DNA of 64,000 bases from an uncultured Gammaproteobacteria bacterium. Its GTDB lineage: Bacteria > Pseudomonadota > Gammaproteobacteria > HK1. Position numbers and translations under genes: made by a program. Shown here piece after piece: positions 1-8,691 of the stretch. The DNA lies in contig CAMYJH010000003.1 in the NCBI GenBank assembly GCA_947258715.1, forward strand, positions 98,735-162,734, written 5' to 3'. How positions within the stretch are numbered: position 1 is the stretch's first letter; the number at the start of each line of letters is the position of its first letter. Below the pieces are notes generated by a model. That model was given only the letters and a program-made list of their open reading frames with translations. It was not told the origin of the DNA and did no database searches.

Positions 1-378
1 CAGGTGGACGCGATGCCATTCGTCGCTGTATCGGCCGCCCACGCGGTGGAGGTCTGGCCCCGTGCGTTTCGATCCCCACTGGAACGGACGGTCGTATATA
101 AACTCTCCGGCGACCGAATAATGCCCGTAACGTTCGGTCTCGGCGCGGAAAGGACGAATCATCTGCGAATGACATACCATGCACGACTCGCGAATATAGA
201 TATCGCGTCCCGCGAGTTGTAGCGCCCCGTAGGGCTTTAAACCTGCAACGGGTTGAGTGAGGCTGGACTGAAAGAACAGAGGCGGAACGATTGCGACAAA
301 TCCTATGCTGATGACAACGAGCGTAAGCACGATGAGAAGGCTGACATTGGTCTCGACTGATTCGTGTCCCTTAGCCAT
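1..378 (-). CDS. ccoO: cbb3-type cytochrome c oxidase subunit II (partial, 5' end)
   Basis: Membrane-anchored monohaem c subunit that feeds electrons to the catalytic subunit of the high-affinity terminal oxidase. The ATG is at 378 and the frame stays open to base 1, so only the first 126 residues are present. One membrane segment (about residues 12-35) is followed by a c-type haem site CMVCH at residues 66-70 and then SQMIRPFR, a signature of CcoO/FixO. It lies 10 bases after ccoN on the same strand and is surely co-transcribed with it. The rest of the operon (ccoQ/ccoP) would lie outside the window. Confidence 0.93.
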   Translation of the reverse strand, partial: MAKGHESVETNVSLLIVLTLVVISIGFVAIVPPLFFQSSLTQPVAGLKPYGALQLAGRDIYIRESCMVCHSQMIRPFRAETERYGHYSVAGEFIYDRPFQWGSKRTGPDLHRVGGRYSDEWHRVHL

Positions 379-388
379 GTTCGTGACC

Positions 389-1804
389 TCAGTGGACCGG
401 CACAGGGATCGGCGCTTCGACTACCTTGGCGCCGGCGACGGTCTTCCACAGGTTATAGGCCATCACCACAGTGCCGGCCAGGAAGGCCAGCCCTCCTAGG
501 AACCGGATGACGTAAAACGGGTGCATAGCCTGAACGGACTCGACAAAGCTGTAGGTCAGGGTGCCGTCTTGATTGACGGCACGCCACATAAGTCCTTGCA
601 TCACTCCAGACACCCACATTGCGGTGATGTAAAGAACGATGCCCACAGTGGCGACCCAAAAATGAACTTCGACAAGCTTCAGACTGTAGAGCTCCCGTCC
701 AAACAGCCGCGGGATGAGGTAATACATGGCCCCCAGAGAGATCAACGCCACCCAGCCCAGCGCGCCCGAGTGCACGTGTCCGATGGTCCAATCGGTATAG
801 TGGGACAACGCGTTCACCGTCTTGATGGACATCATCGGCCCCTCGAAAGTGGACATGCCGTAGAACGAAATCGACACAATGAGAAATCGCAACACCGGAT
901 CCGTTCGAAGCTTCTCCCACGCGCCGGATAGCGTCATAATCCCGTTGATCATTCCGCCCCAGGAAGGGGCCAGCAGGATGAGCGACATCACCATCCCCAG
1001 CGACTGCGCCCAATCGGGCAGCGCCGTGTAATGCAGATGATGCGGTCCGGCCCAGATATATGTAAACACCAGGGCCCAGAAGTGAACGATTGAGAGCCGA
1101 TAAGAATAGATCGGCCTGTTCGCCTGTTTTGGCACGAAGTAATACATGATCCCGAGAAAACCGGCGGTCAGAAAAAACCCGACCGCGTTATGGCCATACC
1201 ACCACTGAACCATTGCGTCCTGAACACCGGCATAAAGTGAGTAGGATTTCCAGAACCCCACTGGAACAGCCGCGCTGTTGACCACGTGGAGCAAGGCGAC
1301 GGTTAGTATGAACGCGCTGAAGAACCAGTTGGCGACGAAAATGTGCCGGATCCGGCGCTTGGCCAGGGTGCCGAAAAAAACGACCGCATAGGACAGCCAT
1401 ACGACCGTTATCAGAATATCGATGGGCCACTCGAGTTCGGCGTACTCCTTGGTGGTGGTGATACCCAACGGAAGCGTAATGGCCGCCAGCACGATGACGG
1501 CCTGCCAGCCCCAGAAAGTAAACGAGGCCAGCCGCTCCGCGTAGAGACGCACGTGGCAGGTACGCTGAACCACGTAATACGAAGTTGCGAACAGGGCCGA
1601 GCCACCAAAAGCGAAAATCACGGCGTTGGTGTGCAACGGCCTCAGGCGACTGTAGGTCAGCCACGGAAGGTCGAAGTTCAGTGCCGGCCAGGCCAACTCG
1701 GCGGCGATGTAAACGCCTACCGCCATGCCCACGATAGCCCACACGATGGTCATGATGGCGAACTGTCTAACGACTTTGTAATTATATGTCTCCGCCTGGG
1801 TCAT
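389..1804 (-). CDS. ccoN: cbb3-type cytochrome c oxidase subunit I
   Basis: Catalytic haem-copper subunit of the cbb3 oxidase, which reduces O2 at very low concentration in the cytoplasmic membrane. The protein is 471 residues with about 12 membrane helices, normal for CcoN. Histidines of the haem and CuB sites are visible in [27 protein letters not shown] and [11 protein letters not shown] chose the ATG at 1804 ([10 protein letters not shown]), the usual CcoN start, with a GGAG-type ribosome site upstream; a longer frame to 1870 runs into the gene before it and looks unreal. The gene sits between a Yip1-family gene and ccoO, all on the minus strand. Confidence 0.95.
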   Translation of the reverse strand: MTQAETYNYKVVRQFAIMTIVWAIVGMAVGVYIAAELAWPALNFDLPWLTYSRLRPLHTNAVIFAFGGSALFATSYYVVQRTCHVRLYAERLASFTFWGWQAVIVLAAITLPLGITTTKEYAELEWPIDILITVVWLSYAVVFFGTLAKRRIRHIFVANWFFSAFILTVALLHVVNSAAVPVGFWKSYSLYAGVQDAMVQWWYGHNAVGFFLTAGFLGIMYYFVPKQANRPIYSYRLSIVHFWALVFTYIWAGPHHLHYTALPDWAQSLGMVMSLILLAPSWGGMINGIMTLSGAWEKLRTDPVLRFLIVSISFYGMSTFEGPMMSIKTVNALSHYTDWTIGHVHSGALGWVALISLGAMYYLIPRLFGRELYSLKLVEVHFWVATVGIVLYITAMWVSGVMQGLMWRAVNQDGTLTYSFVESVQAMHPFYVIRFLGGLAFLAGTVVMAYNLWKTVAGAKVVEAPIPVPVH

Positions 1805-1847
1805 ATTGGGTTCGTCTCCCCTTTCGCCGAATTGAAAGCTGGCCGGA

Positions 1848-2450
1848 TTATCGGGTGAAAGCCGGGGCAAAGCCCGCTCCCCAAAGCAAAACCGTAACTG
1901 CTAGCATGGCGACCAGCGTCACTAGACCGAAAGCGAGCACGGCCGATGCGAAAAGGAACGCTCGTTCTTGAGAGATTTGCATCATGATTGGCACGCCCGA
2001 GTAAAAAATGTAAACGATATAACCGAGCGCCACCAGGCCGACCATAAAGTTGAGCCACAACACCGGGTAGAGCTGCATGATCCCGATCAGGAACAGCGGG
2101 GATGCCGTCAACGACGCGAGCGTGATGCACTTGGACAAGGGCTGGCTTGCGCCGTAAGTCTGACCCATCCATCGAATCACAACGCCAACGCCAATGACGG
2201 CGGAAACCATGGCGAAGTAGTAAAGAACGGCGATGACGCCCGCGCTGTTCGTCGTCAACCTTACCGGATCGCCGGCGCCGATCTGCCATCCAATCTGAGT
2301 CGTTCCAATGAAACCTGAGACTGCTGGAATCAGCGAAAAAACCATGGTGTGTCCGAGGATGCAGGAGCGGACGCTGTAGTCTTTTTCCTCAATGCGCCCC
2401 CATTCGGCTTGGGGATCGACGAATAGACCCACGACGTGGCGTAATGGCAT
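1848..2450 (-). CDS. Yip1-family integral membrane protein
   Basis: A 200-residue protein with five hydrophobic segments (residues about 33-55, 68-94, 105-127, 131-154 and 163-189). The N-terminal [16 protein letters not shown] is typical of bacterial Yip1-domain proteins. The molecular function of bacterial Yip1 proteins is not established. It ends 43 bases before ccoN on the same strand, so it is probably the first gene of the oxidase operon, which hints at a membrane or assembly role; that part is inference. A weak FNR-type box lies 130 bases upstream. Confidence 0.75.
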   Translation of the reverse strand: MPLRHVVGLFVDPQAEWGRIEEKDYSVRSCILGHTMVFSLIPAVSGFIGTTQIGWQIGAGDPVRLTTNSAGVIAVLYYFAMVSAVIGVGVVIRWMGQTYGASQPLSKCITLASLTASPLFLIGIMQLYPVLWLNFMVGLVALGYIVYIFYSGVPIMMQISQERAFLFASAVLAFGLVTLVAMLAVTVLLWGAGFAPAFTR

Positions 2451-2581
2451 GAAAGAAAACTCCGAATCGTACGGACCAATGTTATCGGACCCGGCTTCAG
2501 GCTGCGCACGCTCCGCTCACCCGATCTGCGGCGTCCCCCGGCACCAAGCGGCTAAACTTAGACTGAATTAACAAGGTCGAA

Positions 2582-2595
2582 TTGAGTCACATCAG
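2582..2595 (-). promoter_or_regulatory. possible FNR-type box upstream of the Yip1-ccoNO operon
   Basis: TTGAGTCACATCAG matches TTGAT-N4-ATCAA at 8 of 10 positions. Read on the minus strand, TAAGTT (2555-2560) lies at roughly class II -10 spacing but is a poor hexamer (3 of 6). cbb3 operons are classic FNR/FixK targets, which supports the call, but this is the weakest box in the window. The 288-base gap 2451-2739 must also hold the korA promoter; I see no other clear signal in it. Confidence 0.4.
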
Positions 2596-2739
2596 TTTCC
2601 GGTCGTCAATCGGGCTGGCCCCAGAGGCTAAGCGAATTGGCTCATCGCGGTCGGCGGCAACTTGAACGCGCCACGTCGGCGTGTTAAACGATGCGGCTAA
2701 TCCTTTGAAAACCAGCAAATTGCGCGATTTGCCTCGAAC

Positions 2740-4608
2740 ATGAGCACGGCAGAGTCAGAGATTCCGGCGGGCCGCCCCAGACCGGTGCGAGAGCTGGAAA
2801 CGGCCACCGTGCGCCTGGCAGGTGACTCCGGTGACGGGATGCAGCTTGTCGGCACCCAGCTTACCAATACCTCGGCTCTGGCCGGCAACGACGTCGCCAC
2901 CTTACCGGACTTCCCGGCGGAGATCCGCGCCCCCAAGGGGACCCTGGCCGGGGTCAGCGGCTTTCAGATCCATTTCGCCGCCCGGGACGTGCTCACCCCC
3001 GGCGACCGTCTGGACGCCCTGGTTGCCATGAATCCGGCCGCCCTGCGCGAGAACCTGAGGGATCTGGAACCCCATGGCGTTCTCGTCGTCGATGAGGATG
3101 CCTTCGATGCCAAGGCTTTGAAGCTCGCCCACTATGCCGAAAATCCGCTGGAAAACGGAAGCCTCGACGGTTATCAGCTGGTTCGCGCTCCGATCACCAA
3201 GCTCACCCGCGCGGCGGTGGAGGAAACCGGCCTGGGAAAGAAGCTCTCCGAGCGCTGCCGCAATTTCTTTGCCTTAGGCCTTGTTTACTGGTTGTACGGC
3301 CGGGACCCGGAACCCACCCGCCGGTTTATCAGCAACAAATTCAAAAACACCCCCGACGTGGCCGAGGCCAACCAGCGGGCCCTGGAGGCGGGATGGAATT
3401 TCGGCGAAACCGCAGAGAGCCTTACCGGCAGCTACCACGTCCCGCCGGCTGAGATGGCGCCAGGCCGCTATCGAAACATTACCGGCAATCAAGGCTTCGC
3501 CTGGGGTCTGATCGCCGCCGCCAGATTGAGCGGCAAAGAGCTTTTCTACGGCTCCTACCCCATTACCCCGGCGAGCGACATCCTCCACGAGCTGAGCCGC
3601 CACAAGCAGTTCGGAGTTCGCAGCTTTCAGGCGGAGGACGAACTCGCGGCGATGTCTTCGGTCATCGGCGCAGCTTTCGGCGGCGCCATGGGCGTGACCG
3701 CGTCGGCGGGTCCGGGGATCGCGTTGAAGAGCGAGGCCATGGGACTGGCGGTGATGCTGGAGCTGCCGCTGCTCGTTCTGAACATCCAGCGGGCCGGGCC
3801 CAGCACCGGCATGCCCACTAAAACCGAGCAGGCAGATCTGCTCCAGGTCATGTTCGGCCGCAGCGGCGAGGCGCCGATGCCGGTGCTTGCGGCGAGTACT
3901 CCGGCGGACTGCTTCGACACTATTCGCGAGGCCTGGCGAATCGCCACTGCGTTCATGACCCCGGTGACAGTGCTTTCCGATGCTTTCATCGCCACCAGCG
4001 CGGAGCCGTGGAAAATTCCCGATGTGGAGTCCCTCAGTACGATCCCGGTGACCCACCCGGACGCATCTTCCAACGGTGCATCGTTCATGCCCTACGCGCG
4101 TGACGAGCGCCTGGTGCGGCCGTGGGCGCTGCCCGGTACGCCCGGGCTGATGCATCGTGTGGGTGGCCTGGAGAAGCAGGACATTACTGGCAACGTTAGT
4201 TACGACCCCGAGAATCACAATCACATGGTGCGGGTTCGCGCGCGTAAAGTGGAAAACGTCGCCTCGGTGATTCCACCGCAGGCGGTAGACGGTCCGGACC
4301 CGGGCGACCTGCTTGTGCTTTCCTGGGGCGGCGTTTACGGCGCCTGCGCCTCGGCAGTCGCCCGGGTACAGCAGTCCGGCGCAAGCGTAGCCCTGGCCAA
4401 CGTGCGTCACCTGCACCCAATGCCTTCGAACATGGCCGCGCTCTTAAGCCACTATCGCCGCGTGTTGATCCCAGAGCTCAACTCGGGGCAACTTCGGATG
4501 CTGATCCGTTCCAAATTTTTGATCGATGCCGTCGGACTGAACAAGACTACAGGACGCCCTTTCAGCGCTGTCGAGATCGAAGAAAGCATAAAGAGTCTGA
4601 TTAGGTGA
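2740..4608 (+). CDS. korA: 2-oxoacid:ferredoxin oxidoreductase, fused gamma-alpha subunit (KorA type)
   Basis: Large subunit of a thiamine-diphosphate enzyme that decarboxylates a 2-oxoacid (likely 2-oxoglutarate) to the acyl-CoA and reduces ferredoxin. It is 622 residues. The N-terminal third (about 20-190) is the gamma domain, starting with RLAGDSGDGMQL. The pyrimidine-binding alpha domain follows (about 225-600) with YGSYPITPAS and SAGPGIALKSEAMGLA. This gamma-alpha fusion is the usual two-gene KorAB form. The end overlaps korB by four bases (GTGA). Substrate choice cannot be settled from sequence; 2-oxoglutarate is the common one for this architecture. Confidence 0.9.
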   Translation: MSTAESEIPAGRPRPVRELETATVRLAGDSGDGMQLVGTQLTNTSALAGNDVATLPDFPAEIRAPKGTLAGVSGFQIHFAARDVLTPGDRLDALVAMNPAALRENLRDLEPHGVLVVDEDAFDAKALKLAHYAENPLENGSLDGYQLVRAPITKLTRAAVEETGLGKKLSERCRNFFALGLVYWLYGRDPEPTRRFISNKFKNTPDVAEANQRALEAGWNFGETAESLTGSYHVPPAEMAPGRYRNITGNQGFAWGLIAAARLSGKELFYGSYPITPASDILHELSRHKQFGVRSFQAEDELAAMSSVIGAAFGGAMGVTASAGPGIALKSEAMGLAVMLELPLLVLNIQRAGPSTGMPTKTEQADLLQVMFGRSGEAPMPVLAASTPADCFDTIREAWRIATAFMTPVTVLSDAFIATSAEPWKIPDVESLSTIPVTHPDASSNGASFMPYARDERLVRPWALPGTPGLMHRVGGLEKQDITGNVSYDPENHNHMVRVRARKVENVASVIPPQAVDGPDPGDLLVLSWGGVYGACASAVARVQQSGASVALANVRHLHPMPSNMAALLSHYRRVLIPELNSGQLRMLIRSKFLIDAVGLNKTTGRPFSAVEIEESIKSLIR

Positions 4609-5636
4609 GCAAGGCCGTGGCAACCAAATCGGACAATGCCTATACTGCCGACGACTTCACCAGCGACGAGGACATTCGCTGGTGCCCGGGCTGCGGAGAC
4701 TATTCGATTCTGGCGCAGATGAAGAAGGTGCTGCCGGATATCGGCGTCGCCCCTGAGAAGACCGTTTTCGTCTCAGGCATCGGTTGCTCCAGCCGTTTCC
4801 CCTATTACCTAAATACCTACGGCATTCACGGAATACACGGCCGCGCGCCGGCCATCGCGACGGGCCTCAAGGCCGCCAGACCCGACCTGAGCGTGTGGGT
4901 GATCACCGGCGACGGCGACGGACTGAGCATCGGCGGCAATCACTTGATGCACGCGATTAGGCGTAACCTCGACATTAATATCGTGCTGTTCAACAACCGC
5001 ATTTACGGATTGACGAAAGGACAGTACTCGCCAACGTCCCCAGCCGGACACATCACCTCGAGCACACCGGCAGGGTCCATCGACGGTCCTTTGAATCCGC
5101 TCTCAGTTGCCATTGGATCGGAGGCAACTTTCGTCGCTCGCTCGGTGGATACACACACCAAGCACCTCGGCATGGTGTTGAAGCGCGCCGCCGCGCACAA
5201 AGGCGCGTCTTTCGTCGAGGTTTACCAGAACTGTAACGTCTACAATGACCTGGCTTTCGGATACGCCTGGGACCGCAAGCAGCGCCCGGATAACATGGTC
5301 GAGCTGGAGCACGGCAAGCCACTGGTATTTGGCTCTAATCGTGACAAAGGAATCCGGTTGAATGGATTCAATCCCGAAGTGGTGACCCTCGGCAACGGCA
5401 TCACCGAGGCAGATCTACTTGCGCACGACGAGCATGCGGAAGAACCGGCGCTCGCCTATATCTTGAGCCGACTTCGCTACCCGCGGTTTCCCGAACCCAT
5501 CGGCGTGTTGCGGTCGGTAGAGCTTCCAAGCTACGAGGTTCTGATGGATCGCCAGATCGAAGAGGCTCGAAGAAATCGCGGCACCGGGGATCTCGAGGCG
5601 CTATTCAACGCCGGCGATACCTGGCAGGTGAGCTGA
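4605..5636 (+). CDS. korB: 2-oxoacid:ferredoxin oxidoreductase, beta subunit (KorB type)
   Basis: Thiamine diphosphate-binding partner of KorA, 343 residues. The CxxC region RWCPGCGDYSIL lies near residue 27. The diphosphate/Mg site GDGDGLSIGGNH and NNRIYGLTKGQ follow. It starts at a GTG inside the korA stop (GTGA overlap), so the two are translationally coupled; no ATG fits better. It lacks its own [4Fe-4S] ferredoxin domain, as expected for two-subunit Kor enzymes. A 171-base gap separates it from fixL. Confidence 0.92.
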   Translation: MSKAVATKSDNAYTADDFTSDEDIRWCPGCGDYSILAQMKKVLPDIGVAPEKTVFVSGIGCSSRFPYYLNTYGIHGIHGRAPAIATGLKAARPDLSVWVITGDGDGLSIGGNHLMHAIRRNLDINIVLFNNRIYGLTKGQYSPTSPAGHITSSTPAGSIDGPLNPLSVAIGSEATFVARSVDTHTKHLGMVLKRAAAHKGASFVEVYQNCNVYNDLAFGYAWDRKQRPDNMVELEHGKPLVFGSNRDKGIRLNGFNPEVVTLGNGITEADLLAHDEHAEEPALAYILSRLRYPRFPEPIGVLRSVELPSYEVLMDRQIEEARRNRGTGDLEALFNAGDTWQVS

Positions 5637-5807
5637 GGACGGAGCCCAATTCGCTGACGCGGCCAGAGCCGGCACGGGTTCGATCTGATCAGGCGTGGCC
5701 TTGGCTCGATTTTCTCCACTGAAACCGCGCCTCAGCTACAGGTTCGCTGTTAGAATTCCCTGGCCACTTTGACGAACAAATTCCGGTCTCCACCACGCGT
5801 TCTTATC

Positions 5808-7352
5808 ATGCGGGCACCTCAGAGTCAGTCTTCAGCAGACTCATCGGCGGACCAGCCAGCGGGATCTGCGGCGAGGGAAAATTCGCTGCTGCCGTCGGCC
5901 GGGCTATTGACCGCAGTGCTGGACGACCAAGCCCGCATCGTGTCTTTCAATAATGCCTTTTTACAATTCGTTGGCAAAAAGCCTGAACTGCTCCGCGACG
6001 CGGATTTTGCGAGCCTCGTCGTCCCCGAGGAGGAGCGAGACGCGTTCGAGGAGGACCTGAGAGCGGCAACTGAAGGATCCGACCCTGGCGCCCGCATCGA
6101 TGCCTGGCGTGCCAACAGCGGCGAACTCTCTCCGGTGCAGTGGTGGCTGAGCGGTCTCGACACCGAGTCTGGGACCCGGTGCGGATTCGCAGTCACGGCC
6201 ATCGACCTCTCTTCAGATCACCGGGCTTGGGACCAGATGGCGGAGAAAGAAGCCAGACTACAGTCCATACTCGATACCGCCGCAGATGGCATCATCACCA
6301 TCGACGAGCATGGAATCATCCAATCGCTGAATCTCGCCACCGGGGAAATGTTCGGATACGAGTCGGAACAGCTCATCGGTCAGAATCTCAAGGTCTTAAT
6401 GCCGGATCTTCATCAGCGTGAGCACGATACCTATCTTTCGAACTACCTCTCCAGCGGTGAAAAGAAAGTCATCGGTATCGGCCGTGAAGTCGAGGGTCGG
6501 CGCCATGATGGCTCTACCTTTCCACTCGATCTTGCCGTGAGTGAATTCCATGTCGCGGGCAAACGCCGGTTCATGGGGCTGATGCGCGACATCTCGGCGC
6601 GAAAGCACGCCGAGCAGGAGGCTCGCCGGCACCTGGACGAGCTTGCCCACGCCTCCCGCTTGTCCGCCCTGGGCGAAATGGCGACGGGAATCGCTCACGA
6701 GGTCAATCAGCCGCTGGCGGCAATTGTCAGCTACGCGCAGGCCTGTCTTAATCTGCTCAATTCAGACAGCACAGATCGAGGTCTGGTGAAGGACGCGCTC
6801 ACCCAGATTACTGCACAGGGCCGCCGAGCTGGTGAAATCGTTCATCATTTGCGGCAGCTGGTGCGAAAGGATCAGGCCGCACGAACGGATATAGACCTCA
6901 ACGGATGTGTGCGTGCGGTCCTCAACCTTTTTACAAACGAGCTCAAATCGAGCGGTGTGACACTTTCCCTCGAGCTCGCTGAGGGATTACCCCGGGTGAA
7001 GGCAGATCGAGTTCAGGTCGAACAGGTACTTTTGAATTTGGTACGCAATGCGCTCGATGTGCTGGAGACACAGACGGATGGTCCTAAGCGTCTGTCCATT
7101 TTCACCCACTTCGCCGGGGACAAGGGCGTGGAGGTCTGTGTAACGGATAGCGGACCAGGGCTCGAGGGCAATGACCCGGAGCGTCTGTTTGAGACCTTTT
7201 ACACTACCAAGCCCAGCGGACTTGGGGTGGGCCTGTCCATCAGTCGATCCATTATCGAGTCCCACGGCGGCCGCCTCTGGGCAAGAGAGAATCGCAGCGG
7301 GGGCTTGAGCGTTCATTTCACTATATCCGGTCGACGCCGCGATGAAGAGTGA
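5808..7352 (+). CDS. fixL: oxygen-sensing histidine kinase FixL (haem PAS)
   Basis: Two-component sensor of 514 residues from the ATG at 5808; a TTG at 5769 is possible but neither has a good ribosome site. It has no membrane segments. Domains: a first PAS (about 35-140), a second PAS (about 145-265), HisKA with the phospho-acceptor H297 in GIAHEVNQPL, and HATPase_c. The second PAS aligns closely with the FixL haem domain: H206 in REHDTY is in the place of the haem-ligand His, and R226 in GIGREV, exactly 20 residues on, is in the place of the distal Arg that contacts bound O2. This supports real O2 sensing rather than a generic PAS kinase. Its stop overlaps the fixJ start. Confidence 0.92.
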   Translation: MRAPQSQSSADSSADQPAGSAARENSLLPSAGLLTAVLDDQARIVSFNNAFLQFVGKKPELLRDADFASLVVPEEERDAFEEDLRAATEGSDPGARIDAWRANSGELSPVQWWLSGLDTESGTRCGFAVTAIDLSSDHRAWDQMAEKEARLQSILDTAADGIITIDEHGIIQSLNLATGEMFGYESEQLIGQNLKVLMPDLHQREHDTYLSNYLSSGEKKVIGIGREVEGRRHDGSTFPLDLAVSEFHVAGKRRFMGLMRDISARKHAEQEARRHLDELAHASRLSALGEMATGIAHEVNQPLAAIVSYAQACLNLLNSDSTDRGLVKDALTQITAQGRRAGEIVHHLRQLVRKDQAARTDIDLNGCVRAVLNLFTNELKSSGVTLSLELAEGLPRVKADRVQVEQVLLNLVRNALDVLETQTDGPKRLSIFTHFAGDKGVEVCVTDSGPGLEGNDPERLFETFYTTKPSGLGVGLSISRSIIESHGGRLWARENRSGGLSVHFTISGRRRDEE

Positions 7353-7950
7353 TGCCACGGTCTACGTGGTCGATGATGACGAGGGCATACGGCACAGCCT
7401 CGAACTGCTGCTTGGGGCCATTGGCTTAAAAGTGCGTGTGTTCTCAGACGCGGCGTCCTTTCTCGACGCTTTTAACCCTGCGCTACGTGGGTGCATCGTG
7501 GCAGATTTAAGAATGCCCGGGCTCAACGGGCTGGAAATGCAGGAACGCCTGAACGCCGTGAACTGCCGTATGCCGATCATTTTCTTGAGCGGACATGGGG
7601 ACGTTCCCGCGGCCGTACGCGCGCTTCAAAAAGGCGCGGTGGATTTTCTGGAAAAGCCGTTTAATCCTAAGCTCCTGCTGGAAAGAATCGAGCACGCCAT
7701 CAAGACCGATGCGGAGCTCAGCGCGGCTGCGGAAAATTCGGCCAAGATCGCCGGCCGCGTCGCTCAGCTCACTGCCCGCGAGCGGGAGATCATGGGTCTG
7801 GTCGCGGATGGGAAGTCGTCCAAAGTCATCGCCCTAGAGCTCGGTATCAGCGAGCGGACGGTCGAGCTGCACCGATCCCGCATGATGAAGAAGATGTCGG
7901 CCCGTTCCGTGGCCGATCTGGTAAGGATGATTTCAGACGCCAGCATCTGA
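7342..7950 (+). CDS. fixJ: response regulator FixJ
   Basis: Partner of FixL, 202 residues. The receiver domain (about 5-120) has the acidic pocket D11-D13, phospho-acceptor D55 (IVADLRMPG), S83 and K105 (EKPF). A LuxR-type helix-turn-helix follows (LTAREREIMGLVADGKSSK, then SERTVELHRSRMMKKM). The ATG lies 11 bases inside fixL, so the pair is coupled. In rhizobia FixJ-P activates fixK through GTAMGTAG sites; such a site occurs as a palindrome at 8496-8515 before the fnr gene here. Confidence 0.93.
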   Translation: MKSDATVYVVDDDEGIRHSLELLLGAIGLKVRVFSDAASFLDAFNPALRGCIVADLRMPGLNGLEMQERLNAVNCRMPIIFLSGHGDVPAAVRALQKGAVDFLEKPFNPKLLLERIEHAIKTDAELSAAAENSAKIAGRVAQLTAREREIMGLVADGKSSKVIALELGISERTVELHRSRMMKKMSARSVADLVRMISDASI

Positions 7951-7986
7951 GCCTGGCCCCCGCGCGGGTTAGGCCGTGCCGATTCC

Positions 7987-8000
7987 TTGATCGGGGTCAA
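7987..8000 (+). promoter_or_regulatory. FNR-type box upstream of orphan receiver
   Basis: TTGATCGGGGTCAA matches the FNR/FixK consensus at 9 of 10 positions. A -10-like TCAAAT (8023-8028) starts 29.5 bases after the box centre, the class II spacing. The orphan receiver starts 79 bases downstream. Confidence 0.7.
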
Positions 8001-8078
8001 CATTCCTAGCGGCCGGTAGGGGTCAAATTCCCCTTGAAGAGTAACCAGAACCGCCGCCGGTGCTGAATACAGACTGAC

Positions 8079-8480
8079 ATGACCTCGTCCAAGAGTACCC
8101 CGATCGTATTCATCGTCGATGATGACGCCGCCGTGCGCTCCGCCTTGAGCCTGCTGGTGCAATCCTGCGGCTGGAAACCCCGCGCCTGCTCCAGCGGCAG
8201 TGAGTTTTTTGCTGCGCTTGCCTCGGCGTGGCCGGCCTGCATCGTTGTCGACCTCCAGCTGTCGGACATGGATGGGTCCATGCTGCAGCGTGAAATCTCC
8301 CGTCTGCGCATGAACGTCCCGGTCATCGTGACGACCGCCTATGAAAATCACCCCAGAACGCTGCCCGCGGTGCTCGACGGCGCCAAGGCAGTCATCGCCA
8401 AGCCCTTTCAGGGCGAGGAATTGATTGCCACCATTACCCGGATTGTTGAACCAGCGCAAAGGCGGCCGATTGCCGCGTAA
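8079..8480 (+). CDS. stand-alone receiver-domain protein (orphan response regulator)
   Basis: A 133-residue CheY-like protein with no output domain. Acidic pocket D14-D16, phospho-acceptor D58 (IVVDLQLSDMDG), T85 and K108 (AKPF) are all present, so it should accept phosphate. It is closest in style to FixJ-type receivers. It lies between fixJ and fnr behind its own FNR-type box. A plausible role is a phosphate sink or feedback element on FixL, as FixT or single-domain regulators do in rhizobia. That role is inference; partners could also lie elsewhere in the genome. Confidence 0.85.
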   Translation: MTSSKSTPIVFIVDDDAAVRSALSLLVQSCGWKPRACSSGSEFFAALASAWPACIVVDLQLSDMDGSMLQREISRLRMNVPVIVTTAYENHPRTLPAVLDGAKAVIAKPFQGEELIATITRIVEPAQRRPIAA

Positions 8481-8495
8481 TCGATCGATTTAGTC

Positions 8496-8515
8496 TGTAC
8501 GTAGATCTACGTACA
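8496..8515. promoter_or_regulatory. candidate FixJ operator: perfect 20-base palindrome
   Basis: TGTACGTAGATCTACGTACA is a perfect inverted repeat that contains GTACGTAG on both strands. This matches the GTAMGTAG core described for FixJ on rhizobial fixK promoters. It lies 177 bases before the fnr ATG and just after the orphan receiver stop. Downstream are another TACGTA (8540-8545), a 10-base tandem repeat (8542-8561, unit CGTATTTCCG) and a second palindrome, CGTGGATCCACG, at 8584-8595. Confidence 0.7.
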
Positions 8516-8691
8516 TCAGCCTCTTTTTGCTCCCGGGGCTACGTATTTCCGCGTATTTCCGCCACTGCGCGCCGCTTGAATTACGTGGATCCACGAGTTC
8601 ATTTCCTCTCACGCAAGGCTTAAAAAGTCAGGCAGGAAGCCGGCGAATTCTGAACACGGCTGCCGCCGGTTCGAGCACGAGGGGACATATC

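Noticed and set aside
3274..4416. A 380-codon minus-strand frame inside korA
   Set aside because: Low-complexity, His/Arg/Gly-rich antisense product; korA on the plus strand is certain.
8018..8035. GGGGTCAAATTCCCCTTGA as a second FNR-type site before the orphan receiver
   Set aside because: The half-sites are in the wrong orientation and spacing; it overlaps the likely -10 instead.
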